From NCBI GenBank assembly GCA_026874595.1, contig CM049309.1, forward strand, positions 74,694,426-74,758,425: DNA of 64,000 nt. Direction: 5' to 3'. This document shows positions 38,501 to 53,500 of the stretch, in pieces. The position numbers and the translations under genes were made by a program. The stretch comes from Sipunculus nudus. Taxonomy: Eukaryota > Annelida > Sipuncula > Golfingiida > Sipunculidae. The first letter of the stretch is position 1. The number at the start of each line of letters is the position of its first letter. The notes below the pieces were generated by a model. It did not search any database and was not told the DNA's origin. It worked only from the letters and a program-made list of their open reading frames with translations.

Positions 38501-41500
38501 TTAAATCAGCACTGCAAGATCTCAGTCTGCAACAACAAACAACAATGGATGACTACAAGGCTGTGACCCCAAAGGTCAAGCAGGGCCAGGAACTGACCAG
38601 AGACATTTCATTGGATAGTAACCCTCAAGGAAGTCCAGTCAGTGATCCAGCGAAGGCTGGGTTACCAACACTTCCAAAGCAAGATGCTGCCAGTGAAAAA
38701 GAGAAAACTATTGGGATGAAGCAGGAAGTGGAACTGACACAGACAGTAACAACAGAACCCACACAGGAGACTGGTAATCTGGTTCAAAATGAACCCTCAG
38801 GATTAATGCAGAAAGAAACTCCTGAACTGATTCAGAAATCAGCACATGGAGCAGAACAGGAATTTTATCAGAAGGAACCAACTGATGTGACTCTGAAAGA
38901 ATCCACCAAACTAGATCAGAAGGTAACCAGTGGATCAGTTCAGAAGGAGGAAACTGAATTAACTCAAAAGGAAACCACAGAACTGGTTCAGAGAGGAAAA
39001 ACTGAAGTGGTTCATAAAACCGACACTGAACTAACTCAGAAAGGAAAAACTGAACTGGTTCAGAAAGACGTCACTGAAATGAGGCCAAAAGGAAAAACTG
39101 AACTTGTTCAGAAAGACACCACAGAACTAACTCAGAAAGGTAAAGCTGAACTGGTTCAGAAAGATACCACTGAAATGAGTCCAATAGAAAGAACTGAAGT
39201 GGTTCAAAAAGAAATTACTGACGTGAGTCCAAAAGGAAAAACTGAAGTGGCTGAAAATGAAAGCACTGTTGCTATCCAGCATGATGAAGCTGTTGACAAG
39301 GAAGTTCCTGAAAAAGTTCAGACAGTAACAACAGAAGCTGTTAAGAAGGAAAGTGATCCAGTGCCAGAGGTGGGTATCGACGCTGCTTCTGAGTTACAAG
39401 TTGAGTCAGTAACACTGGGTGAAGATATCAAGATATCAGTCACACGGCCTAGTCCTGTGAAAGAAAACCCAGCCAGCACCACCAGCATGTCAGAGAGTGC
39501 CTACCAAGGTGATGAGTCTGATTCCAGTGACACAGAAGATAGAGGCTGGAAACAGAAAAAATCACCCGGCTTCCAAGGGCATACCAAGGGTGCACAACCC
39601 GGTAAAGGTGACACAAAGAAACCTGGATTTGATAACACTCATAAACATCGCAGGCGTAGGTTGCGTCGTTCAAAAACTGAAGAAGGGTCACCATTAGAGG
39701 TTGAAGAAGATTTACAGGCTCATGAAAATGCAGATCCTGCAAATACAGTGTCATCACCGCCACTGCAGCCCGGGGCAGTGTCAGATGGAATTGTCTCCCC
39801 TCTGGCAATGGGAGTAGTCTTGTCACCCCCTGTGGCTGCTCTCCTACCCGGTCAGACTGATTTTGATAAGGATCCGACCCTCAGAAGGGTGTATAGCTCC
39901 AGCAGCTTTGAGAAGTATAAGGTAAGATGAATCTTAGATCCACAATACATACAATGAAAGTGTACATGGTTAAAACAACCGAATAGTAAATATCAAGTTC
40001 TTTGTACAATAACTTTAGAAGAGTGCCATGTAATATGATGATAGTTTGCATTTGCTTGTGTTGTAATTCTTCATTAAATGATATTTTTCAGATACATAAG
40101 TACTAACTGTTTTTGATTGCTTAGTTGGCAAAAAGAGTCAGTTTATAAGCATGTCTGTCAGTATATCAATGCAATCTGTCTTTGGCTACTTGGTAAGGAT
40201 TACTTACTTGTTTGATCAGCACCCAGAGTTTTATTCATTAAGAATATTGGGTAAATAACCCTTATCTGAGTTTTATATGGAAATCATTGAAACCAAATCG
40301 GTCTGCAAAGTAGCTTGAATCTTTATCCCGCTTTAGTTATTCATTAATGAATAGATGGCCATTGTTGATTTTTTTATTCCATGCAATTAAAGCAAAAGAC
40401 CTGTGTTACAGGGTTTATAATAATAGTGATCCTAATGATTTCACAGTACTCTAATATAGAGCATTGTAACAGGTCTGATATTGTGAAATGTCCTTATCAA
40501 AATGAACTGTTGCATTCATTTTGTAACATGCATATGTCATTAAAGGCTTTCTTAAGTTATTTATAAGGTACCTTGATTTTATATTTGTTCAGTCTCAGGA
40601 GAAGATAACGGGTGGTCTCCAAAAGGGTACAAGTCTACCGCAGACCCCCACATGGTCTGGCCGCACCACACCACAGCGCCACCTGTCAGGCATCAACACA
40701 CCTATGAGATCAAGGCACCAGTCTGGCCTGCAGACACCCATGTCATTGGCAGAAACCGTTAGCAGCAGGAGCAGTTACGGTGAAGAAGGTAGCTAAGGGA
40801 TTCATTGATTATAAATCTTCCCCTCATGGTATTTAATTTTATAGCTGTCATTTAAACTCTTTCCTCCCAGAGCTTATTTTAGCTAGGTTTTCAGATGCTC
40901 ACCCAAGGCTTCCTTCATATATGATATGCAGGTACTAAAATATGTATGGTGTGCTTTGGTATAATTTACTATCTCAGTTAACAGCTTTCAGCATGATAAA
41001 GGATTTTATTTTTCTTTAACCAATCACCTTTTAGCCTATGAAGGGGACTGCAGCAATGATGAAGATGGGCCAATGTATTCTCTGAATGAGTCAACGGTGC
41101 AGCAGCCCATCCTGCCGAACTTTTGGCTCATTATGCGCATACATCAGGATCATGTTGACTGCTACTTCCACACCAGGTACTGATGCTGCGTACTGCTTTA
41201 TCCATACTGTATAATGCGCCCAAGCTACATTAGTGTTTTATATGATGGTTGTTGTAAATAAAACCGTGTAAAGGATAAGAATAGTTTCCATCAATTTGGT
41301 TGTGATACAGACATGCTTGATATTCCAGCTTGGTGATATTTTGAATTCTCTTAGTTTGAATGATGATCCTGAAAAAAAACTCATAGAATTATGGTGATAT
41401 TTGGCAAACTAACCTCTTTTGGTTAAAGTTTAAAAAGTGGGTAATGTATTAATTAAAAGTCATTTGTCATGCATGATCCAATTTGGATCTGCTGTCAGTA

Positions 41501-44500
41501 TAAATCCCTGATCTTTGAAACATTTAACCAAAGCTAACTCACACGTGAAGTTTGTCTTTATACATGATACACTTTCAGCAGAGACATAATAGAGTTAAGT
41601 AAGAGGTGACATCAAGTATGGTACAGTAAAATATAATAAGATCTGTTGTATTCATATGATATACTGGTACATTTATGACAACCTGACAGATCAAAGGCCT
41701 TAAATAGATGAATGAAGCCTGTTGATGCATAACATATACTTTTATATTTTGTTACAACAGGGACACTGGAAATCAGATGGAAACAGAGGAGTTTATCCAA
41801 CAGAAGCAGCTGTATGGTAAAGTGGTGACAAAAATCAAGAACCTTTGTACTCAGGTCAACCAGGTCAGTGTCAAGGTCATGCAATTCTAGAATAGTCCTG
41901 TTTTAATGATAATATTACAGGTAGACTAAAAAAATTTTTTTTTAATGTGGAGTTATATTTTAATTAATGTTCATTATATAATTTTCATATTATATTAAGG
42001 AATACTGATAAAAGAAACCAGAGATAATAGTTATCGGAGCCTCAGAATATGAAAAGGCCTGCTAGCTGTAAAATGCTTAGTTTTATGTTCAGGACAGGGA
42101 TACAGTCAACCAGACCAGCCAAAGACCATGGGATCCAAAGTCAAGATCAGCACCAAAAGATCCAAGAATAAACTAGTGTATCTGGGACTGAGACCATGAG
42201 ATCATGTGTTTACCCTACTCATATCAGTGCATCAACAACTCCTTGTGAATCCACCATTAGTGTTTGGTGTTTTGACCAACAGACAAGTATATATAAACAT
42301 ACAGGCTGGACAAACAGCCTCTCTGAGGAACAGAAAGTTAAAAACAGGGCAGACCACCCATCTATGCATTGTAAAGTGCATACATAATAAAACCTAAATT
42401 CCTAACAAAATCAGAATAAAGACCATATTGCTTTGAGACTGAGTCCAAGACAGAAACCAAGACATCTGGGACCAAAACTGAGACCTGCAAAAATTGAAAG
42501 GCTGGTCTAGAGACCTGCATCATGGTAGTAAATGAAATTTGAATAAAGAGGCCTTTTTCTTGTGAACAGGAATAGCAAGTAGAGAAGCCTTTTCATTAGA
42601 TGAAGTAATATTGGTTAAAGAAGCATGTGTATTAGACCAAGGAATATTGATTATAGAAGCATATGTATTACACCATGGAATATTGATTATTGAAGCATAT
42701 GTATTACACCATGGAATATTGATAATAGAAGCATATGCATTACACCATGGAATATTGATTATAGAAGCATATGCATTACACCATGGAATATTGATTATAG
42801 AAGCATATGCATTAGCCCAAGGAATATTGATTATAGAAGCAAATTTTAGACTATGCTAACTTTTTCAGCCTCAAGTCATAGTTCTGATTACTCTGTTATA
42901 GAAATTGTTGCTGGAGAATTTGTACGAAACAAGAATGTGTGAGCAGCTGCTGGTGCCGGAGGCTGATGAAGACGTACGCTGGACCAGACATGACAGGGGC
43001 TTCACAGGAATCCAGACCAAAAAAATCGATGGTAAACCAGCATTTACATGAATTTCAAAACAAAGCAAACAATGGAAAAATGTCTTGCACTCAAAGGGAT
43101 ATTTTAGACTAGACATGATAGGGGCTTCAGAGGAACACAAACCAAGAAGAGAAAAAGAAGGCCAGTCATTACTTTCATAAAGGCTACTGAAAACATTTAG
43201 TCAAATCCATCAGGGAAAAATGTTCACCATGATGTTTCTTGAGATTTATGCAACCTGTTACTTTTGCTTTAAATATTAAAACACTAAGTGTTATGTAGTT
43301 AATGGATTTTATTTAGTCTGTTGTAACAAGAAAGCAGTAGACAAATGATACCAGAGACTAACAAGAATTCCATTCAAAACAGACAAAAACAATTTGTTGT
43401 TGAAATTTTTACATTTAATATGGAGTTTTTAAGGCAATGAAATAATGGTGACTGCATATGTATTTCTATGTTTAATTCTTACCTCTAGATGTCAGTATGC
43501 TTACTGTGTTTACATTGGTTTGCTGATTACCAGATTCTGATGAGAGTGATGAAGACAGTAAGTCTGGCCAGTACCTGGCAGATGCCCTGCAGCATCAACC
43601 GGGACACTTTGCCTGTGAGTGTGTCAAGCAAGTTGAGTTCAATTTACACCCAAGGCTGTGGCTGGGCCAGGACGGAAGATCAGGCATGTTCAGAGGTAAG
43701 TAAATTCCATCTGCGACAAAACTTGAGATTTATTTAGGTCAGATATCTTCAGATTTTAAGCCATGTCCAGGCTTGGTACGAGAAGCAGGTGCAGCTCACT
43801 AGTTTTCAAGAATATTACTTACAAGCATTAATTTGTGAAGGTCAGAATTTATGACAAATTGAGGATCATGATTTTGGGTTTCATATAGGGTCAAGCCTTT
43901 TTGGCATTAGTAGCTCTTTTTGGTTAATTGAAGAAATCACTTTTTCTAAGATAGTATTATTATTTGGAATTGTTTGTTATAAGGGTTTTGGACTAGTGCT
44001 TAACATTCTGTATGCTGTTGGCTGGGATGTTAATGTGCTTTGCACTATGTGGGGATGAGTTCTGCTGCTCTGCTGGTGTGGGTGATCTGGAGCTCTGCTT
44101 GATGGTGTTTCTTGGCTTGGGGTGTCTTCTGCAAAATTAAAGTTAAGGCTATATCACCTTTATCTTTTCTAAACTTTCTCCTTAAAACACACCAAATAAA
44201 TAAGAGCCAGTAACCATCCACTTTGTTGTTGTTGAGGGAGCTGGCTGGACTTGGTTTGGCCATGTTAACAGTACAGCTTCAGCATGAGTCCCATAATGAC
44301 ACAATCCTGTTTTGCATATGTTAAAGAGACTTTGGTAATAGGTGTGGTGATAAGGGTAGGGTGGACCTGGAGTTACAGCCAGAATAAAAAGTGATGAGTA
44401 ATGTATAAGTAATGGTGAGTTTTGTTTCTCAGGTGTACAAGCCTTGAGGACAGTGCTGAACCCGTTCTCTGTGAATAATCGTCAGAACATGTTTGTGATC

Positions 44501-47500
44501 AGAGACAACCTCACCAATGCCAACTTCTATCTCAGGTAAGGATCATTTAACTGTAATAATCATAGACTTCTCTGTGGTTGACTTGAAAGTGATGCTTCTG
44601 TTACTATAATAATATAGGAACAATGGACACAGAATCAAATCGTCTGAACTCTTTGACCTGCTCAGGTTGCATTGTATGGTAGTGAACCTGTTATGCTGTT
44701 GTTTTGGACAGATCCAAAGTCTTCTGGATCAGTCAGCTAACAAACAAGCTGCTTGATTGCATAGATGTTAAGGCCAGCTGTTAACTTACCTTTCCAGAAG
44801 AATTTATGTGATTTCTGGCTTACTTGAAGATTGTATGTACATATTAATGATTTGTAGGTAGTTTAATAAAACCTCTGTGATGGATGTATCAGCTTTTTAT
44901 CCACAAGGTGTTGATAAACATAGTACATGCGCCAATGTTGACATACTGAAAAACCACATAACCTAAGATTAATGGTTGCATGTGTGATGAGGTTGAATGG
45001 TCACAAGTTGAAAGGGTGTTTTGCAAGCTCAGGTTTGTCTGACTTGCCATGAGTTGTCCTTGTTGAATGTGTTTGGATTATTTTGGTGGGCCGCCACATG
45101 TTATAAACATGTGGATATAAACAAAACAAACATTCTTTGTGTAGTAGGGTCAGTATTTTCTGGTCTAATATTATAAAGAGTTCTAGGGACCATCTTAAGT
45201 TACTGTATGTCAGATATAGAAATAGGTCCTTTTAAATTCAGGGATACTCTGAAATAAGTGAAGGGGTGAGCTGATCTACAGCTGTACATTTTCCCAGGGC
45301 TGGATATTGTTCAGGGCCTTTTCAACACTTTGTAAATATTTGTTCTGAACTGTCATAAAAAACACAAGTAGACATGACTGAAAATATAAGCCTCCTTGTT
45401 GGCAAAAAAACAGAGAATAACTATTATAATATATTTTGTTATCAGCACTATTATCAAATAGGATTATGCACAATGTATTATAGACTGGAGGAGTCTGTGT
45501 CTGAGCTGAAGGCACAGGCAAGTACAACAAGCCTGGAGTCCTCAAGCAAGAAGCAAGATGGAGAAGAAAACTCACTCAGTGGTGAGTCAGGTCATTTTGT
45601 TGATCAGCCATTTATATGTACTGGGAAAGATTCTGTAAATTATATCATTGAATATACTTAATAACGGAATAATCTTTGTAGTAATTTGTTTATCTTTGTG
45701 TTTGTTTGCCTATGATGTGCTATGGTTATATATACTTTTGGTTACCATACAGTGTCCAGGAGTTCATCAGTGTGGTCTGTGGTGACAGGAAAAAAGAACT
45801 TGGAACAAGATGATGAGTCTGTGGGCTTCAGTGTAAGAGGCACATCACACACATTCATATACAAACATGTACACAAATATATATTACATACATAATGGCA
45901 GATACAGATGTTTCCTATTCCTACATAATATTGGTTTAGAAATTCATTAGTAGTTGATCTTAACAAACATAATAACCAATCATTCCGTGTAATTTAGATA
46001 TCTCTACCCAGGCTGTGCATCTGGCACAGAAACTAGGTCCTTGTTGCCCAATTTTCTGTAGTTACAATTATTATTTATTATGTGATTGCTGTTTCAACAC
46101 TTGTGCAATTTAATGACATTACTCAGCTAGCCTTCAATACATGTATAAGTAGATACCATATCCAAGTTATGCATGTTCACATAGCAGTCAAGCTGAGCAG
46201 GCTAATCTTTTTAAGTATCTCAGCTTAGAGTTCATCTATTTTGGGTATTTATAGTCTCTAGTTCTAGTCACATGAACTATGAATTTGATATTGCCTCTTT
46301 TATATTTTGGGCAGGTTGTATTTTGTATATCATGTTATGAGCTAGTATTATGAGCTCACAATGTTTCAGAGCCCTAGAAGGTTGTCTATGGCTGACCGTG
46401 ACCCTGATGAGGTCAAGGTCAGTTCTTCAACATCAGGCCGTCGGGTAGAGGAGAAGATCGTCCTCTCTTTTCATGGCATCTGTCCTGTTGGTAGGAATAC
46501 CTTGTTTTGATATCTGTTCAAACCAGTTAGCTTGAAATATCATGACTTCATTTTCAGCTCTTTTGCTTTATTTAGAAGCTTGAATATTAATATTTATCTC
46601 ATTTTACATCATACCAGAGTTATTTAAGTTAAGACTTTAACCATTATGTAATACATAACCTCAGTATGAGAATCTCATTTTAACGTACCATGGTAAATAC
46701 TGTGCTGATGTTTTAACAATTTTAATCACCTTAACTTTGAAATTTTTAGCTCAATCTTCATAGAGGCAAACAATTCCCAGAGCTTATCATATACTTATCG
46801 ATATTTTTTCAGCAGTATATGTGTGGAATCAATTAAAATCATATGTCTTGTCCCTTACTCAGAAAACAATGGCTGTAAAACATTACTTATTTGAGCAACA
46901 CTTCTGATTGAAGTCACTTAACTACTGTCCCTGTGTCTGAATTCTCTGGTTTTCATATTGTTTCAATGGAAGAAACTGAATTAGGCAGAATTTTGACAGT
47001 GCATTCTTCGTATAGTGAGTGAAAATCCACTTTATAATGGCTGAATTTGTACTAAGATTAATATAAAAACAATTTCAGTGAATAAAGATAAAGTGCATTG
47101 AGTCTTTTGCAGGGGAAAAATTCAGCAGTGAGTTTTTAAAATTGCTGCAGAAGAAATTAGATGATGCAGTGCTGGAAATCATAACATTTATGCTCCTGAG
47201 GAACCCCATGTGCAAGCTAACAGCAGAAGATGTAGAATTTATCCAGCGTCCAGGGCCTCCCCAAAAAACACTCAGGCTCAACATACCAGGGACGGCCATG
47301 TTGCAGCAGTTTGCTCTTGGTTACTACCTGAGGCAACACTTGCTGCAGTGGTCTCACACACCCAAGTTCAGCGAAAATAAGGGTGAAGGGATGTTCCAGG
47401 ATTATTCAAGAGATTACCCTGTGCCGTTACCAGAAAATGACATGTTCTTGTACAACAGGACAAAACAAACTGGTGGCAAGGGCAAGTAATATTTTCAAAT

Positions 47501-50500
47501 AAAATTCCATCTTCTGAAAAAGTTGACTCTTCTTGAATGCTACAAGGTTTCCAATATATAATATTGGTAATTGATATATAAACATGTTAATATATTTAGT
47601 ATTGTGGCCAAATATTTTTATATATTTGGCTTTATTTATGGTCATACTTTTTCAGTTTTCTGGATCTTACTTATGTAATAAAAAGAGGCACTGATAATGT
47701 TAAACTTCATGCTTCCTTCATAATTATGTTAAACTAGTTTCATTAAAAAATACAGGCCACAGTCTTGTATTTTACAAAAAGAGAAATTAATATGAAGAAA
47801 AGGAAAAGAAAATGGAATTAAAGTTATTTGTCATAACTATATGACATAATATTGATAAAATATTTGTTAAGGAAAAAAATCGGTCCTTGGCAGTTAAAGC
47901 CAATGCAGTTAGAATAATGACTGAAGACCACATAGTGCTGTGGTGTTATATATCAAAATGATTGATGGAATGTGTCTGTAATTTTACAGGTCTAGCATGC
48001 ATTCATCTTTCTTTTGTGGATGGAAAGGGCAACCCAATCCAGCTTATCAGCACCCCGAAACCCTCCCCATTTGCATACAAGGACACATTTGATAAACACA
48101 TGTTCGAAGGAATGGTAGCTGTGTCAGAGTACGACATCGTCCCATCCACAAAAATACCAGGTAGTTACTGATACTCACTTTATTGTGTTGATGTGCTGTT
48201 CAATACTCCCTAATAATCACTGATTGTTGTGATTTTGTGTGATTTGAGGGGAACCTTTTCAAAGCATAATTCAAGTAGTTTATATTAACTCTTTCAAATA
48301 CTTATTAATTGAATCATTGTTGAAATGGAAAGACATTTGAGCAAATTTTTGCTGTTTTGATAAAAAAAGTGATTGAAATAATGGAGAAATTGTTGTATGT
48401 CATGTTTTAAAAAATAAAAAGGTGGTGTTTTCTAATCATTTTAGGATTCAATGTACATTTTGGGTTCAATATTCAGGAAATATTGGTTAATAGATATAAC
48501 AGGATCTCTGTGTGGCCTGCACCTGTTGATTAAACCTTTATATTCATATGACATATTAATGCTCAGAATGCCTGATCTTGGAACAGCAGAGAGAGCTGAA
48601 CATAGCAGTCAGAACATTTACACAGACTTACATGCAATAACAGATCCATGAACAAAGCATAAACTTTATATTGGTTATCATTTCAGGTATGCTTCCATTT
48701 CCAAATTATGTTCAAGACTATGACTGGACTATCACAGTGTCATGACCATGTTTTATAAGACAGCCTCTTGAATCATACAAACTTGTGTGAGCAGTGAGAT
48801 ATTCTGAGTGTAACAGTCTCGTTAGGTTAAAAGAATGCTAAATACAAAAAATTGCTTGTTTTCCTGGTGAATTCCATGCATATTTAATGAGGTCGGCGAT
48901 CACCAGACTTTGGTGGCACTGTGATGACATACCAAAATCTGATGGATTGTCATGGATATTGTTACATGTTTAAATAATACAGCCCTCGTTGCGCAAAATA
49001 GTTTCCCGGTATGGTCCCTGATGTGGTGACGTCACTTGTATAGTTCACCTGGAATAAAGCTGTTTTGTTCTTGCCACGGACTTTCAGAAGTGTTTTAACA
49101 TGGTGGCAGCGGGGCTCCGGTTCAAATGGACACATGGTGGTAAGGTGAAATCTGCTATAAACCTGTAGATAACGCCCATAGACCCTACAGTCACTGCTTT
49201 AACCGGAGATCGCTCGAACGGTCCAAGAACCCATATTATCGCTCACACGTGCGTGACGGCCCATATTTACCTATAACAGATCGTTGGATTAAACCCCCAG
49301 TGTATCATAGCTTGTCAGAATATATTGGACACCGCTCCTTCAGTGAGCACACCATGGCTAATATTGCACAGAGTGATTCTCACGTTGACACTGATAATGT
49401 GACAACTCAGCTGTACTCGGCTCAACCGATGCCTGTTAACAAAGACATACACATGTCAGAATTCTGTCCTGGCTCAGATCCAGACGACACTGGGGCCAAA
49501 TGGAAAAAGTGGACTAAAGAACTTGAAACACGGCTCAGATACTTCAGAATAACAGAAGTCCAAGACAAAATAGATGCATTAAACATATATGGAGGTGAGA
49601 TTGTGAGGGAGTTAGCAGAGACACTTCCACCCAGGCCTCTCCAGCCAGGGGAGGAGCCAACTGATGAGTATAACCAAATCATCACCAAACTCAACCATCA
49701 CTTCACACCTTTATGCAACCCTGACAGTGACAAAACTTGACAAGATAGTACAGGGTGTAGGGGAGACCATGGCACAGTTCCATGTCAAGGTGAGACAGCA
49801 GGCTGATAAGTGCCAATTCCCTGACAAAGAAGATGCAATCCGCAGTAAACTGTTACAAGGTATGAAGGATGGCAGACTCCGTCGTGAGGCAATAATCAAA
49901 TGATATAGCCTCACAGAGCTCCTTCTACATGCTGCCAACAAGGAAGATATAGAAAGACAGGCAGCCATGATGGAGACACAGCAAACAGAGCAGCAAATAA
50001 ACCGCATATTTCAGCGAAAGCCAAAGACATTCAAATCATTCAATAAGACACGACCACCAGCGCCGCATCAAACAACAAATAGTCCAGTTGAGACCAAAGA
50101 GTGCCAATACTGTGGGTACAGACATGCCGGTTCCAGATCTTTATGCCCAGCATCTGGCAAAACATGCAAAAAATGTGGCAAAACTGGGCACTTTGCCAAA
50201 AAATGTCGCACAGCCAAGCTCAGAGAGCAAAAACCTCAGAAACAACACACTGTGAAAACCACTGAGGATGATGATGAGGATGTTGAAGTTCTCCTCAAAG
50301 TTACCCCAAATTGCTCAAACTGCAAATCTATAATGGCCGACATGATCCTTGATGGCAAAAAAGTCAAGTTCCAAATTGATTGTGGAGCCAGCGTCAGTGT
50401 AGTACCAAGACAGCTGGTACCAAACATTGAACTCGAACCGTATACATCTAAACTTGTTGTCTAGAATGAGGAAGTAGTCACCCCCCTTGGTAAATGTAGA

Positions 50501-53500
50501 AAAACGCTACAGAACTGTAGAAATAACAAGAAATACTCTGTGGAACTTGTAGTGGTAGAGGAAACATTAACCCCGCTACTGTGCAAGCGGCACAGTGAAG
50601 CCATGAAATTGATAACAATACACTATGAGAACATTGCTGGGGTTCAAGAACATAAAGCTTTCAGCAAAGGACTAGGAACACTGCCTGGAGTGGTACATCT
50701 AACCATTGATGCTGCAGCTGAACCTCATGCTGTGGCCTCCTGCAGAATACCATTCAGCCTCAAGGTCAAGGCCAAGCTAGACGAACGGGCAGATTTAAAG
50801 GTTATCACTAAAGTTGATGAACCAACAGAATGGGTAAGTCGCATGGTTGCTAGCACCAAAAAGAATGGAGACATCCATCTCTGCATAGACCCTCAAGTCC
50901 TTAACCAGGCTTTGATCGCGAGATCCATGCATTGCCAATTTTGGATGACATTTTGCCAGATTTGGCAAAAGCCAAGGTGTTCTCCAAATTTGACCTCAAA
51001 AATGGCTATTGGCATTGCCAACTTGATGAGCCATCCAGTTACTTGACCTGCTTCATCACTCCGTTTGGGAGATACCGCTGGCTGAGACTACCCTTGGGGC
51101 TAGTGGTATCAAGCGAAATATTCCAGAAAAGACTGCTTTCTGCTCTGGAAGGTCTTACAGGAGTGGCCTGCATCGCAGACGACATACTAGTGTACAGCAC
51201 TGGAAGTACAGAGGCAGAGGCGAACATAGACCATGATAAGAAAGTTGAGCAGCTACTCATCCGTTGTGATCAATATGCGATCAGGCTGAACCCTGACAAA
51301 ACCGAGATGAGACAAACCAGCATACAATTCCAAGGTCACATCATTACAAATGAAGGAATCCGCCCAGATCCTGATAAGATACATGCAATTACACACATGC
51401 AAGAGCCCCAAAATGTGACTGATGTACAGCGACTGGCAGGAATGTTGAATTACCTAGCCAGGTTTTTACCGAAATTGTCTCAAGTCATGGAACCCATACG
51501 ACGTTTGACGTGTAAGGATGTCAAGTGGCATTGGGGTCCCAAACAGAAGGATGCATTCTCCAAAGTGAAAGAGTTGGTTACTGGTGCACCCGTTTTGAGC
51601 TACTTCAGGCATGACCTACCATTAGTGATCCAGTGTGATGCCAGCCAGAGTGGCTTAGGAGCAACGCTTCTGCAGAATGGCCAACCTTTGTCATACGCAA
51701 GCCGAGCTCTCACCCCCACAGAGACTCGATATGCCCAGCTGGAAAAAGAGATGTTGGCGGTGGTGTTTGCGCTTAACAAATTTCACCAATATACGTTTGG
51801 CAGGCACACTACTGTGCTTAGTGACCATAAGCCGCTACAGTCTATCATCAGAAAACCACTAGACTCAGCTCCTCGCCGCCTACAGGGCATGCTCATGAGA
51901 GCATTGCAATATGACATTGAGATTACCTATCTGAAAGGAACTGAGATGCACATAGCAGATCTGTTTTCGCTAGCACATCTGGATACCACAGAAGGCGGTC
52001 AGGAATTTGAGGCCATAAATATGGTTCATTACCTGCCTATCAGACAGGAACGCCTACACAGAATTCGTACAGCCGTCATGAATGATTCAGTCATGTGCCT
52101 TCTAACCGAAACCATATTGGTGGATGGCCTGAAGACAAAAAAGATGTCCCAAATGAACTATTGCCCTACTTTCATACTCGAGAGGAGTTTACAGTTCAGG
52201 ACGGACTTATTTTCAAGGGTGAACGAGTCGTTATCCCAGCATCTCTAAGGCCAGAGATAAGGCAAGCTCTGCACTCGTCGCACCTTGGTGTGGAATTCTG
52301 TCTGCGCAGAGCACGTGAATGTGTGTACTGGCTGGGGATGAATAGCGACATCCGCGAGTTCATAAGTCAATGCAATATCTGCAATTCACAACCTAAGTCA
52401 CAACCTGATGAACCATTAATGTCACACGAGATCCCAGATCGCCCCTGGGAGAAGGTTGGAGTAGACCTGTTTGAGGTGAAAGGTGTATCATATATTGTTA
52501 CTGTGGACTATTTTAGCAATTTCTTGGAAGTAGATCGCCTTCTCAGTACAACAACAACAACAGTTATCCACAAGCTCTAAATGCACTTTGCCCGTAATGG
52601 ATCACCGGCGATACTCGCCAGTGACAATGGTCCGCAATTCGCAAGTGAGGAGTTCTCAAAATTCGCCAGTGAGTGGGATTTTGAGCATAGGACCAGTAGC
52701 CCACATTATCCTCAAGCCAACGGCATGGCCGAGTCGGCAGTAAAGACTGCTAAACAGTTGATCCTCAAGTGCACCAAATCGAAACAGGACATATATATGG
52801 CATTCCTAGATTATTGCAATACCCCTACACAAGATATGGAGTCAAGCCCAGCTCAGCGTATGCTACGGCGTCGAACACTTACTCTTGTTCCCACTACTGC
52901 AAAGTTACTACAACCACAAGCAGTCAACACCAACATCACTAAAAAACTCAAGAGATTGAGAAATAGTCGCAGTGAATGGTACCACGACAAACATTCAAAA
53001 TCTCTCACTCCTCTGGAAGAAGGAGAAACTGTCCGTGTCAAACTGCATAGGCTTGGAAATAAAGCCTGGGATAAAGGTACTGTAACAAAAAGGCTTGATG
53101 AGAGGAGTTATGAGGTGGAGACAGACCACGGTGTTCCTAGGAGAAACTGAGTAGACCTACGGGCAACACATGAACCTCCAGTCAATCATGGTGCAGCCAT
53201 GGAAACAGCACCAGACTCGCCACAGGACAATGTTCAAAGAGAAACCCCTACGGATGAGTCTGGCGGGGACTCAAAAAGTGCCGATGTAATCCCACAAACA
53301 TTTGCGACACCTGCTGAAATGCTCAGCAGTCCACCCGCAAAAGCGCCAATGAACACATCGAGGCCAGTCAGGAGTACTCGGAACAGACTACCAGCCAAGC
53401 TCAAAGACTTTTACAGTTCACAAGTAACATACAAACACAGACTGTTAAGAGGTATTAATTAAGATTTAAGACATTTCTGATTTAAACATAATCTACCAAA

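Noticed and set aside
42196-42397. Two overlapping 63-codon frames in the intron after E14
   Set aside because: No splice sites, no motif and wrong phase for SZT2.
47486-47491. GT donor GTAATA for SZT2 exon E21
   Set aside because: It gives phase 2 and destroys the conserved junction with E22; the GC donor four bases upstream fits.
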